From assembly GCA_913058555.1 (NCBI GenBank), contig CAJXRJ010000452.1:1-6339 (forward strand): a stretch of 6,339 nucleotides of DNA. The letters are read 5' to 3'. The stretch is from an uncultured bacterium (GTDB lineage: Bacteria; Planctomycetota; UBA1135; GCA-002686595). The notes under the pieces were generated by a model, which had not been told where the DNA came from, did not search any database, and saw only the letters and a program-made list of their open reading frames with translations. Shown here in pieces: positions 1 to 6,292 of the stretch. Position 1 is the stretch's first letter. The number at the start of each line of letters is the position of its first letter. A program made the translations under genes and the position numbers.

Positions 1-47
1 CTACACACTGCATATCGTCGGCAGCGTCAGATGTGTATAAGAGACAG
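1..47 (+). other. Illumina Nextera i5-side adapter (artificial, not genomic)
   Basis: The segment reads as the tail of the P5 primer (CTACAC, 1-6), an 8-nt index ACTGCATA (7-14, which I recognise as Nextera i5 index 506), the Read 1 primer part TCGTCGGCAGCGTC (15-28) and the 19-bp Tn5 mosaic end AGATGTGTATAAGAGACAG (29-47). The order and spacing match a Nextera library molecule exactly, so genomic sequence starts at 48. An open reading frame starting at ATG 32-34 or thereabouts in this adapter gives the spurious N-terminus MYKRQ, and the reverse strand gives a spurious C-terminus SLIHI. Both are common contaminants of predicted protein sets. Confidence 0.98.
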
Positions 48-458
48 GCCCTGCTGCATACCATCGGCCTTGTGGTCTCGCATTCCGGCTACCACAAGCA
101 CGGGGCGTACCTGGCGGAGAACGCCGACCTCGCTGGATTCTCGCGCCAGGATAGGCAGCAGCTCAGCGCGCTGATCCGTGGCCAGCGCCGCCGCCTGCGT
201 ATGGATCTCCTGGCAGGTTTCAGCGGCGACCGGGTACACGTCCTGCGGTGTCTCCTGACGATGTTGCGCGTGGCCCTCCGCCTCCGCCGCGACCGAACCG
301 ACCGTTCCCTGCCGCCCCTTCAGATGAAGGCGTCTGGCTCCCGTTATCGCCTGACGTTCCCTGAGAATTGGCTGACCGAGCACCCTTTGACCTCGGCCGA
401 CCTGAAAGAGGAAGCGCTCCAACTCGAGGCCTTCGGCATCGTGCTGGACCTCAGATAG
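48..458 (+). CDS. ppx: Exopolyphosphatase (Ppx/GppA family), C-terminal 136 residues, 5' truncated
   Basis: This is the C-terminal end of an exopolyphosphatase, the cytoplasmic enzyme that removes terminal phosphates from inorganic polyphosphate; related GppA proteins hydrolyse pppGpp. The visible part begins with ALLHTIGL, followed by SHSGYHKHGAYL (residues 11-22) and GFSRQ (30-34). This is the His-rich HD-like helical segment of long Ppx proteins, matching the E. coli Ppx pattern HSG-H-H-AY. The end, LTFPENWL (102-109) to the final ALQLEAFGIVLDLR, resembles the terminal domain of E. coli Ppx (remembered as LRFPHDWF...). The N-terminal ASKHA ATPase-like domains, about 350-370 residues, are missing because the sequence runs into library adapter at base 47; the MYKRQ lead-in is adapter-encoded. 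The stop is TAG at 456-458. An aldo/keto reductase follows 29 nt downstream on the same strand, and ppk1 lies nearby in the opposite direction, supporting Ppx over GppA. Ppx versus GppA cannot be fully settled from the C-terminus alone. Confidence 0.9.
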   Translation, partial: ALLHTIGLVVSHSGYHKHGAYLAENADLAGFSRQDRQQLSALIRGQRRRLRMDLLAGFSGDRVHVLRCLLTMLRVALRLRRDRTDRSLPPLQMKASGSRYRLTFPENWLTEHPLTSADLKEEALQLEAFGIVLDLR

Positions 459-487
459 AGCGCCCATCGAAACTCCCCTAAGTTCCC

Positions 488-1435
488 ATGCGCTACCACG
501 AATTCAAGAACGGCGACCGCATGCCCGCCCTCGGGCTCGGCACTTGGAAAGCAGCCCCTGGTGAAGTGGGCGCGGCTATCGAAGAGGCCGTTCGCATCGG
601 CTATCGGCACTTTGACTGCGCGTCGATCTACGGCAATGAGGCCGAGATCGGCGATACGTTCCAGCGCCTGTTCGCGGACGGGATCGTCCAGCGGGACGAC
701 CTTTGGATCACGTCGAAGCTTTGGTGCAATCGCCACGAGGCCTCCGACGTGGCGCCCGCCATCGGTGCGACGTTGTCGGACCTGCAGTGCGAGTACCTCG
801 ATCTATACCTTGTGCACTGGCCAGTGGCCCTAAAGCACGACGTGAAGAGCGTGTCGAGCGGCGAGGACTTCTTGACCCTCGAGCAAGTGCCGCTTTCGGA
901 AACCTGGGCAGCCATGGAGGACGTCGCCGAACAGGGCCTTGCGAGGCACATCGGCGTGTCGAACTACAGCGTGTCCAAGATCGCGGGCCACTCGGGTGCG
1001 CGCATTTTCCCCGAGGTGAACCAGGTGGAGATGCACCCCTATCTCAGGCAGCAGGACCTGGTGGACTACGGCGCCGAGAGCGGCGTCTTCATCACGGCGT
1101 ACTCGCCGCTGGGGTCGAAGGATCGCCCTGACGGGATGCGCTCCGCGGACGATCCTGTCCTGCTTGAGGACGCGGCCATCGCCAAGATCGCCGAGCGCGT
1201 GGGCGCCACGCCGGCGCAGGTGCTCCTCGCCTGGGCGCTGCAGCGGGGCACGAGCGCGATCCCCAAATCCGTCAACCCCTCGCGCATGGCCGAGAACTTC
1301 GCCGCGGCGTCCATGGAGCTCGATGCGGAGGCGATGGGGGAGGTTGATGCCCTCGACCGTGCGAGGCGCTACGTCACCGGGACCTTCTGGGAGCTCCCCG
1401 GTAGCGGCTATACCGTCGAAGAGCTCTGGAGCTGA
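488..1435 (+). CDS. Aldo/keto reductase, NADP-dependent (315 aa)
   Basis: A complete member of the aldo/keto reductase superfamily: a cytoplasmic (beta/alpha)8-barrel enzyme reducing aldehydes or ketones with NAD(P)H. All three family signatures are present: GYRHFDCASIYGNEAEIG (38-55), the stretch ending RHIGVSNY (153-160), and IPKSVNPSRMAEN (258-270). The catalytic tetrad is intact as D43, Y48, K77 (TSKLW) and H110 (LVHWP). Cofactor residues are visible as S158/N159, Q179, the YSPLG loop (205-209) and K260, S261, R266 and N270, the pattern associated with NADP(H) preference. Length is normal (about 270-330 aa). The ATG at 488 places the N-terminal strand KNGDRMPALGLGTW where the family has it. 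No strong Shine-Dalgarno is visible upstream, which with the 29-nt gap fits co-transcription with ppx. The physiological substrate cannot be told; aldehyde/alcohol dehydrogenase (NADP+) activity is most likely. Its 3' end faces the convergent hydrolase gene. Confidence 0.95.
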   Translation: MRYHEFKNGDRMPALGLGTWKAAPGEVGAAIEEAVRIGYRHFDCASIYGNEAEIGDTFQRLFADGIVQRDDLWITSKLWCNRHEASDVAPAIGATLSDLQCEYLDLYLVHWPVALKHDVKSVSSGEDFLTLEQVPLSETWAAMEDVAEQGLARHIGVSNYSVSKIAGHSGARIFPEVNQVEMHPYLRQQDLVDYGAESGVFITAYSPLGSKDRPDGMRSADDPVLLEDAAIAKIAERVGATPAQVLLAWALQRGTSAIPKSVNPSRMAENFAAASMELDAEAMGEVDALDRARRYVTGTFWELPGSGYTVEELWS

Positions 1436-1475
1436 CCCGAGGGCCCGCGCTCGCTGGACGGTACCGGGCACCCCC

Positions 1476-1498
1476 AGCGGGCACCCCGCTTCTTTCTC
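1476..1498 (+). terminator. Candidate rho-independent terminator after the aldo/keto reductase
   Basis: AGCGGG (1476-1481) and CCCGCT (1485-1490) form a perfect 6-bp stem with a 3-nt loop, followed on the plus strand by the pyrimidine run TCTTTCTC. It sits in the 61-nt gap between convergent stop codons, where a terminator is expected. The T-tract is interrupted and the stem is short, so it may be weak. No T-tract follows the hairpin on the minus strand. Confidence 0.45.
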
Positions 1499-2309
1499 AC
1501 TGACTACCGAACGTCCTTTCGAGGAGCGCTGCCATGCGCTTCCAGCTGTCCGCGTCCGCTTCGGCGTCGTAGCGGATGGGCATACTGAACTTCTCTCCTA
1601 GCTCGGTGGCGGCAGGGTTCGAAAAGGCGTGCACCACGCCTTCGTAGGAAACCACGCTGTGGTTCACGCCGGCGGCATTCATCTCCGCCTCGAAGGCCGA
1701 GACGGAAGCCGCGTCCGCCATCGGGTCGTCGGCGCCGGTGAGCACAAGCACCTCTCCGCCGATCGAGCCGGGCTCCGCCAGGACATCGGATTGCAGGAGG
1801 CCGTGCACGCTCACGACCGCGTCGAGATCCGCACCCTTGCGGGCCATGTCCAAGACGATTGCACCGCCCATGCAATAGCCCACCGCGGCGGTGCGCTCGC
1901 TGTCGACGTCCCCTTGGGCGAGCAGGACGTTCATTCCGGCCTGGAATCGTGCTTCCATCACGGCGCGGTTCGACATGACCTCGCCCATGAACGCTGTTGC
2001 GTCCTCGGGGTGGTCGGCCACCTTGCCGTCGCCGTACATGTCGAGGGCGAAGGCCACATAGCCGAGCTCCGCGAGCTCGGTCGCCCGGCGCCTCGCGTAG
2101 TCGTTGTGGCCCCACCATTCGTGGACCACGAGAACAGCGGGCCGCTTGACGCCATCGCTTGTGGGTCTCGCGAGGAACCCAGTCAGTTCTGCGCCGCCAA
2201 CCTCGTAGGTGTGGACCGTCGTTTCGATCGACGGGGCTTCGGGCATGCTGGTGGTGCTGGCACAGGCACTCGCGATGAGCGCGAGCGCGGCAAGTGTGGG
2301 AGTACGCAT
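1497..2309 (-). CDS. Dienelactone hydrolase family protein, predicted lipoprotein (270 aa)
   Basis: An alpha/beta-hydrolase of the dienelactone hydrolase (DLH) family, which cleave ester or lactone bonds with a Cys-Asp-His triad. Visible elements, numbered from ATG 2309: VVHEWWGHN (61-69) with the family Glu at 64, the nucleophile motif GYCMGG (144-149; C146), the Asp in LTGADDP (D194, less likely D195) and the His in VVHAF (H227). An export signal precedes the domain: MRTPTLAALALIASAC, with a plausible lipobox ending at C16. The next residues, A17-S18, lack the inner-membrane retention Asp, so outer-membrane anchoring facing the periplasm is predicted. I chose ATG 2309 over GTG 2318 because AAGGTGG (2315-2321) is a good Shine-Dalgarno five bases upstream of the ATG. 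The gene begins 27 nt after the ppk1 stop, so it is probably co-transcribed with ppk1. Substrate unknown; lipoprotein status is inferred from the signal sequence only. Confidence 0.88.
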   Translation of the reverse strand: MRTPTLAALALIASACASTTSMPEAPSIETTVHTYEVGGAELTGFLARPTSDGVKRPAVLVVHEWWGHNDYARRRATELAELGYVAFALDMYGDGKVADHPEDATAFMGEVMSNRAVMEARFQAGMNVLLAQGDVDSERTAAVGYCMGGAIVLDMARKGADLDAVVSVHGLLQSDVLAEPGSIGGEVLVLTGADDPMADAASVSAFEAEMNAAGVNHSVVSYEGVVHAFSNPAATELGEKFSMPIRYDAEADADSWKRMAALLERTFGSQ

Positions 2310-2314
2310 GGCCA

Positions 2315-2321
2315 CCACCTT
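2315..2321 (-). promoter_or_regulatory. Shine-Dalgarno of the DLH-family lipoprotein gene
   Basis: Read on the minus strand, AAGGTGG lies five nucleotides before ATG 2309 and differs at one base from the AAGGAGG consensus. It decides the start: the upstream GTG codons at 2318 and 2315 lie inside this site. Confidence 0.6.
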
Positions 2322-2336
2322 ACCGAATCGCCTCCC

Positions 2337-4607
2337 TCAGGAAGGGGGCAGCGCGCGGAAGCGATGGGTCGAGTCGCCGATCGTTCCGGCGCGCTCGGGG
2401 TCCACCGGCGACGCGATGCGCTCAAGCAGTTGGAGCTGGGGATCGACCGTTCCGGCTGACCGCGCGTAGTGTCCTTCGGGCTGCAGATCCCAGGCGAGAA
2501 CGTCGTCGTTCAAGTACACGAGGAGGTCCTCCTCAAGGAGGCGCTGCTTGATTCGGTCGTTGCGAATCGGGAAGCAGGTCTCGACGCGCCGATAGAGATT
2601 GCGGGACATCCAATCCGCGCTCGAGGCGAAGAGTTTGCCTTCGCCGCCGGCGCCGAAGTACACAAGCCGCGAGTGTTCCAGGAAGCGTCCGAGGACGGAG
2701 CGCACTCGGATGTTGTCCGAGATGCCTTCGATGCCCGGACGCAGGCAGCACGCGCCGCGGATGATGAGGTCGACTTGCACGCCCGCTTGGCTTGCGTCGT
2801 AGAGGGCGCGGATGGTGTTCGGTTCCGTCAGCGCGTTCATCTTCGCGATGATGCGCGCAGGGCGGCCTTGGCGTGCCTCTTCCGCCTCGGCGGCGATGAG
2901 CGAGCGCATCTGTGAGCGTAGCGTGAATGGCGCGTCCAAGAGCTGGGTCAAAGGAGTGGCTGCTCCAAGGCCCGTGAGACGGTGGAACATGTGGTGCACG
3001 TCCGCCGTGAGCTCCGGATCCGACGTCAGAAGGCCAATGTCTGTGTACGCCCTGGCCGTGCCCGCGTGGTAGTTGCCCGTGGAAAGGTGAGCGTAGCGCA
3101 TGAGCCCGTCGGGCTCGCGGCGCACGATCAGCATCATCTTCGCGTGGGTCTTGTAACCCACCACGCCGTAGACGACCTGGGCGCCCACGTCCTGGAGCTG
3201 GGTCGCAAGATCGATGTTCTCTGCTTCATCGAAGCGCGCGCGGAGCTCGACCACCGCCGTGACCTGCTTGCCCGACTGCGCGGCCTCAATGAGGGCTGCG
3301 ACGACGGATGAGTTCTTTTCCGTTCGGTAGAGCGTCTGCTTGATCGCCAGCACGTCCGGGTCCTGGGCGGCGCGCCGGATCAGGTCGATCACCGGCACAA
3401 ACGACTCGTACGGATGATGGAGGACCACATCGGCCTGACGTATGGCCGTGAAGGGGTCTTCGGCGCGCACCAGGAGGCGTGGAAAGCGGGGCGCGAATGG
3501 CTTGTACTTCAGGTCGGGCCGGTCGACCATGCCATGGAGCACGCCGAGTCGCCCGAGGTTGACGGGGCCGTCGACGCGGTAGAGGTCGTCCTCGGGAAGC
3601 TCGAAGCGCTTCAGAAGGAATCGAGCCACGTCGTCGGGGCATTCCAGCGTGACTTCAAGGCGCACAGCTTCCGCGTACTTGCGCTCTGGCAGCTCGCCTT
3701 CGAGGGCCTCGAGGATGTTCTCGACCTCCTCGTCATCGACCCAGAGTTCACTGTTGCGCGTGACCCGGAACTGGTGGCACCCGATGACGTTCATCCCCGG
3801 GAAGATCGCTTCGATGTGCGCGTGGATCACCGACGACAGCATCACGAACGCGAGCCCCCCGCCCGAGAGTTCACTGGGGAGGGCAATGAGGCGCGGCAGC
3901 GTGCGCGGTACCTTCACCACCGCGATCCCAGACTCCCTGCCGAAGGCATCGTCCCCTTCCACGAGCACGATGAAGTTCAGGCTCTTGTTGAGGATCTTCG
4001 GGAACGGGTGCGACGGGTCCAGCCCGACGGGGGTCAGGACTGGCTCGACCTCGCGGGCGTGGTACGCCTGAATCCAGGCGGCCTGTTCTTCGTTCCAGAC
4101 GTCGCGTCGCAGGACGTGAATGTCCTCTTGCACGAGAGCGGGCAGGACGATGTCGTTCAGCGCGAGGTACTGGTCCCTGACCAGTTCTCCGGCGCCCTTG
4201 GCGATGTCTTTGAGGACCTCGGCGGTGGTGCGCCCGTCGAATTCGGTGCTGCCGGACCCGAGGGTGCGCCGCTCCTGGTGGGAGGCTTTGCGGACCTCAA
4301 AGAACTCGTCGAGGTTGGTGCTCGAGATCGTCAGGAACTTGAGGCGCTCCAGCAGCGGGATGCGCTCGTCCAAGGCCTGGGCGAGGACGCGCCGATTGAA
4401 TTCAAGGAGGCTGAGTTCGCGGTTCAGGAACAAGGTTTGACCCCGCTTGTTGGACTCTGCGGATCGCTCCCCGAAGGTCGCGTTGGCCGGTCCGTCGGGG
4501 GACCTTTGCCGCAGGGCGCCGCCGTCCGTTAGGTGGGCAGAACTGGGGCTCTGGGCATTGGATCCGACGTCTTCCGGCATGGGCTCTGAAGGGTCTTGTC
4601 GGAACAT
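2337..4607 (-). CDS. ppk1: Polyphosphate kinase 1 (756 aa)
   Basis: Catalyses reversible transfer of the ATP gamma-phosphate to inorganic polyphosphate; usually membrane-associated in bacteria. Numbered from ATG 4607, the N-terminal helical domain begins at about 59 (LFLNRELSLLEFNRRVL) and includes TNLDEFFEVR (97-106). The PHP-like head domain spans roughly 160-360, followed by two phospholipase-D-like catalytic domains. The autophosphorylated His is H488 in YKTHAKMMLIVRRE, and the second His is H645 in RFLEHSRL. Their spacing of 157 equals that of E. coli H435/H592. Other family motifs present are HHPYESF (397-403), IKQTLYRT (422-429), ELRARFDE (454-461), HLSTGNYH (507-514) and SSADWMSRN (662-670). 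The protein exceeds E. coli Ppk (688 aa), mainly through an N-terminal extension of about 58 residues rich in Ser, Pro, Gly and Glu, probably disordered. GTG 4610 or ATG 4580 are possible alternative starts. The DLH-family gene follows 27 nt downstream, and a degradative ppx gene converges from the left. Confidence 0.97.
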   Translation of the reverse strand: MFRQDPSEPMPEDVGSNAQSPSSAHLTDGGALRQRSPDGPANATFGERSAESNKRGQTLFLNRELSLLEFNRRVLAQALDERIPLLERLKFLTISSTNLDEFFEVRKASHQERRTLGSGSTEFDGRTTAEVLKDIAKGAGELVRDQYLALNDIVLPALVQEDIHVLRRDVWNEEQAAWIQAYHAREVEPVLTPVGLDPSHPFPKILNKSLNFIVLVEGDDAFGRESGIAVVKVPRTLPRLIALPSELSGGGLAFVMLSSVIHAHIEAIFPGMNVIGCHQFRVTRNSELWVDDEEVENILEALEGELPERKYAEAVRLEVTLECPDDVARFLLKRFELPEDDLYRVDGPVNLGRLGVLHGMVDRPDLKYKPFAPRFPRLLVRAEDPFTAIRQADVVLHHPYESFVPVIDLIRRAAQDPDVLAIKQTLYRTEKNSSVVAALIEAAQSGKQVTAVVELRARFDEAENIDLATQLQDVGAQVVYGVVGYKTHAKMMLIVRREPDGLMRYAHLSTGNYHAGTARAYTDIGLLTSDPELTADVHHMFHRLTGLGAATPLTQLLDAPFTLRSQMRSLIAAEAEEARQGRPARIIAKMNALTEPNTIRALYDASQAGVQVDLIIRGACCLRPGIEGISDNIRVRSVLGRFLEHSRLVYFGAGGEGKLFASSADWMSRNLYRRVETCFPIRNDRIKQRLLEEDLLVYLNDDVLAWDLQPEGHYARSAGTVDPQLQLLERIASPVDPERAGTIGDSTHRFRALPPS

Positions 4608-4612
4608 CACGC

Positions 4613-4625
4613 CCTATTCAATAGG
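4613..4625. promoter_or_regulatory. Perfect 13-bp palindrome just upstream of ppk1
   Basis: CCTATT-C-AATAGG is a perfect inverted repeat, with 6-bp arms around one base, 5 nt upstream of the ppk1 ATG at 4607. It is AT-richer than its surroundings. Its position suggests an operator or an mRNA hairpin that could affect ppk1 initiation, but it matches no binding site that I recognise, and it is not a Pho box. There is no stronger Shine-Dalgarno in this stretch, only TAGGG within the palindrome's 3' arm. Confidence 0.3.
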
Positions 4626-4713
4626 CGAAATGCCGCTGCCCATGGGGCAACTGGAGTGTTAAGACCGCGGCCCCTTTCCGTGGCACGTAGTTGGGCGAGT
4701 ATGGGGTCCATTT

Positions 4714-4743
4714 AGGGCCCCCTTTGGCCCCCGATGGGGCCCC
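4714..4743 (-). repeat. GC-rich inverted/direct repeat cluster, possible terminator hairpin
   Basis: GGCCCC (4726-4731) and GGGGCC (4736-4741) form a 6-bp GC-only stem around a CGAT loop; GGGGCCCC (4736-4743) and AGGGCCCC (4714-4721) are further palindromic copies that could pair in alternative ways. It lies 29-58 nt downstream of the stop of the minus-strand gene ending at 4772, where a terminator could sit. No T-tract follows on either strand, so intrinsic termination is unproven. It could instead be an RNA-stabilising hairpin. Confidence 0.35.
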
Positions 4744-4771
4744 GCTTCACCATCCGGAGAGTTGTGGCAGA

Positions 4772-5497
4772 TCAGCGCGGGAAGCTGATGTGGCAGAGTC
4801 GAACCACGTCGCCCACAAGCCCGTTCAGGCGGCCCGTTTGGGCCGCCGAGAGGGTGCCTCCGGCGGCAGCCACAGCCGGTCCGAAGACCTGTAGCTCCTC
4901 ATCGGTGGTGGTCAGGAGGGTCTCGTGGGCCGCAGCCTCCAGGGCCTCCTGAACGAGGATCTTCGCCGTCTCACGCTCCGCCTTCGGATGGCCACCCTTG
5001 ACGGCCTCCGCCGTTCCCTGGCGCTCGTACAGCTCGTTGTGGAGAGCGGGGAAGGCCACGGGGTCTGTCAGGACGCTCGTCATCCAAATGTGGTCACAGG
5101 GAGCGAACTCCTTGCCCTTCCAGGGGGTGATCCGCGGCCGGGGCAAGGACCCGTCGATGGTCTTCACGGCCCGGTCGAGTTCGAACATCTCCGCCGACCG
5201 CAGGGCCACCCAGCGAACGTCTCGCTCGAGCACGATCGCCTCGTACATCATCGGGGCCAATTCCGCGACGGCGGCGCCGATGTAGAGCGAGCGCCCCTTG
5301 GGTTTGGTCTGGAGGACCTCGCCGATGTCAGAGACGAGCAGTAGCCCGGCGTCGAGAATGGCCTCGCGGCGCTCCGGCCCCAGGAATCCCTCTGAGTCTC
5401 CTTCGCAATAGACGGTGGCGCAGGTGTCCCAGTCGATTTCACCGTCCAGGTTGGCCAACAGCTTGCCGAAGCGCTGGACCCGTTGTTCGTAGCTCAT
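4772..5497 (-). CDS. Protein of unknown function, possible Rossmann/methyltransferase-like core (241 aa)
   Basis: I do not recognise a named family. No signal peptide or membrane segment is evident, so it is probably cytoplasmic. Visible features, numbered from ATG 5497: a helical N-terminus (1-60) containing a Cys pair C26/C31; a strand-loop-helix GRSLYIGAAVAELAPMMYEA (68-87); then RDVRWVALRSAEMFELDRA (92-110); and CDHIWMTSVLTDPVAFPALH (134-153). This order of hydrophobic strand, Gly-rich turn with an acidic residue, second strand and later strand loosely resembles a class I SAM-dependent methyltransferase, but a canonical GxGxG motif is absent. That assignment is a guess. A longer reading from 5560 would add 21 residues overlapping the upstream gene and looks less likely; ATG 5497 lies 11 nt after that gene's stop, typical of translational coupling within an operon. 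No strong Shine-Dalgarno is seen (GGACGA is weak). Coding use resembles the neighbours. Confidence 0.75.
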   Translation of the reverse strand: MSYEQRVQRFGKLLANLDGEIDWDTCATVYCEGDSEGFLGPERREAILDAGLLLVSDIGEVLQTKPKGRSLYIGAAVAELAPMMYEAIVLERDVRWVALRSAEMFELDRAVKTIDGSLPRPRITPWKGKEFAPCDHIWMTSVLTDPVAFPALHNELYERQGTAEAVKGGHPKAERETAKILVQEALEAAAHETLLTTTDEELQVFGPAVAAAGGTLSAAQTGRLNGLVGDVVRLCHISFPR

Positions 5498-5508
5498 GGA
5501 GTCGTCCG

Positions 5509-6292
5509 TCAAGCGGGCGCGCTCTCGGCGGCCGCTTCTTCGGGGCTCAAGGGAATCCACCGCACGACTTTGCGCGGGGGATCGATCTGGGCATCTGCGT
5601 TGAGGCCGGCACGCCAGCGAAGGCCACCTGGGCCGTCGTAAACGACACCGTCTTCGAGTGCACCGCCCTCTTGGGCAAGATGGTGTGTGACGTCGAGCAG
5701 GAAGCCGAGCACTTCGAAGGCCGCGAGGTCATCGCGCACGGGGAAGACCGCCTCGGCGTCACTGAGGCCCACCTGCCCGAGCCCCACGAGGTCTGCGATG
5801 TTGGTGCCCATGCCCGCGTCGGCGAGACGCCCGTTGACCCAAATCTGCAGGGGCAGGGCTCCTTGGTCCGCCGAGACCGAACGGATCTGCCCAATGATGT
5901 TGCCGTCGCGCAGGGATTCGCCCGCGGGGAAGTACAGGCACAGTGCGTCGGGGTGGCTCATCATCGCGACGCCGAGCTTCTCGAGGGCTTCGATCTGTGC
6001 CATGGGGCCGGCGGTGGCCTCGGCCATGATGAAGTGCACAAAGCCCTGGTGCGCCCGGGCTGCCCGCTCTCCGCCTGGCCAAAGGGCGTCTTGGGCGCCA
6101 GCGCGCGCGAGCCCACCCATGTGAATGCCGACCGCCGCACCGCCGAGCTCCGCGAGGGACTCGGGGTCGCTGTCCGGCCAGGGGGCCCCATAGGTTGCGG
6201 CGAAGACGACGCCCGCTTCGGTGTCGATGCGGACGTGGTCCCGGGCGATGGCGACCTCGCCAATGTCGATCACGCTCCGCAGCATGCCGAAC
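5509..6292 (-). CDS. Partial protein of unknown function, weakly DUF4261-like (C-terminal 260 residues)
   Basis: The 5' end is lost where the sequence enters library adapter at 6293; the first wholly genomic codon is TTC at 6289-6291. The reading frame continues into adapter as MPSLVGSEMCIRDR, which is spurious. The remaining 260 residues start FGMLRSVIDIGEVAI and end EEAAAESAPA, with a TGA stop at 5509-5511. Numbered from that Phe, there is an AHQGFVHFIM strand (80-89), a helix MAQIEALEKLGVAM (97-110), SHPDALCLYFPAGE (112-125), LPLQIWVNGRL (146-156), VGLGQVGLSDAEAVFP (169-184) and a tail GALEDGVVYDG (210-220). This succession resembles what I remember of DUF4261 proteins: an AH-x-V segment, a long helix, an LP-x-x-W strand, a GL..G.. 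E/D-x-V segment and a terminal 'GDT'-like strand. The match is from memory and weak. No membrane segment is seen. It is 11 nt upstream of the next gene and probably shares its transcript. Confidence 0.7.

Larger units (their letters stand above)
4608..4771. other. Intergenic region between ppk1 and the upstream minus-strand gene
   Basis: This stretch of about 164 nt is the largest non-coding gap in the window and should carry any ppk1 promoter. I could not identify a convincing -35/-10 pair on the minus strand; TTGCCC at about 4643-4648 (minus strand) resembles a -35 box but has no well-spaced -10. It contains the 13-bp palindrome at 4613-4625 and the GC-rich inverted repeats at 4714-4743. 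No RNA gene is recognisable. Confidence 0.6.

Noticed and set aside
29..47. Tn5 mosaic end as a sign of a natural transposon
   Set aside because: It is directly joined to Illumina primer and index sequence on the outer side, and its mirror copy at 6293-6311 is too. This is tagmentation chemistry, not a mobile element in the genome.
27..467. A minus-strand frame across the ppx fragment ending in SLIHI
   Set aside because: Its C-terminus is adapter-encoded and the body is antisense to conserved Ppx sequence.
830..1471. A 213-codon minus-strand frame antisense to the aldo/keto reductase
   Set aside because: Its Arg/His-rich composition and complete overlap with a gene bearing all three AKR signatures mark it as a shadow.
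1629..2459. A 276-codon plus-strand frame antisense to the DLH-family gene
   Set aside because: It is opposite an intact alpha/beta-hydrolase with catalytic motifs, is His/Arg/Gly-rich without family features, and runs on into the 3' end of ppk1.
3414..4532. A 372-codon open frame on the plus strand, antisense to ppk1
   Set aside because: It lies wholly inside ppk1, whose conserved motifs fill the opposite strand. The translation has no recognisable domain; long antisense frames are expected in GC-rich coding DNA.
4447..4894. Small plus-strand frames around the ppk1 upstream region (4447-4662 and 4691-4894)
   Set aside because: No recognisable domain or convincing ribosome binding site; they largely overlap ppk1 or the downstream minus-strand gene in antisense.
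5498..5560. Upstream start of the unknown 241-aa protein at 5560
   Set aside because: The extra 21 residues (Arg-rich) overlap the 3' end of the upstream gene by about 50 nt, while ATG 5497 gives an 11-nt gap.
48..6292. CRISPR array, tRNA/rRNA, phage or toxin-antitoxin genes
   Set aside because: I looked for regularly spaced repeats, tRNA-like ends and small gene pairs and found none; the region is filled by ordinary-sized genes.
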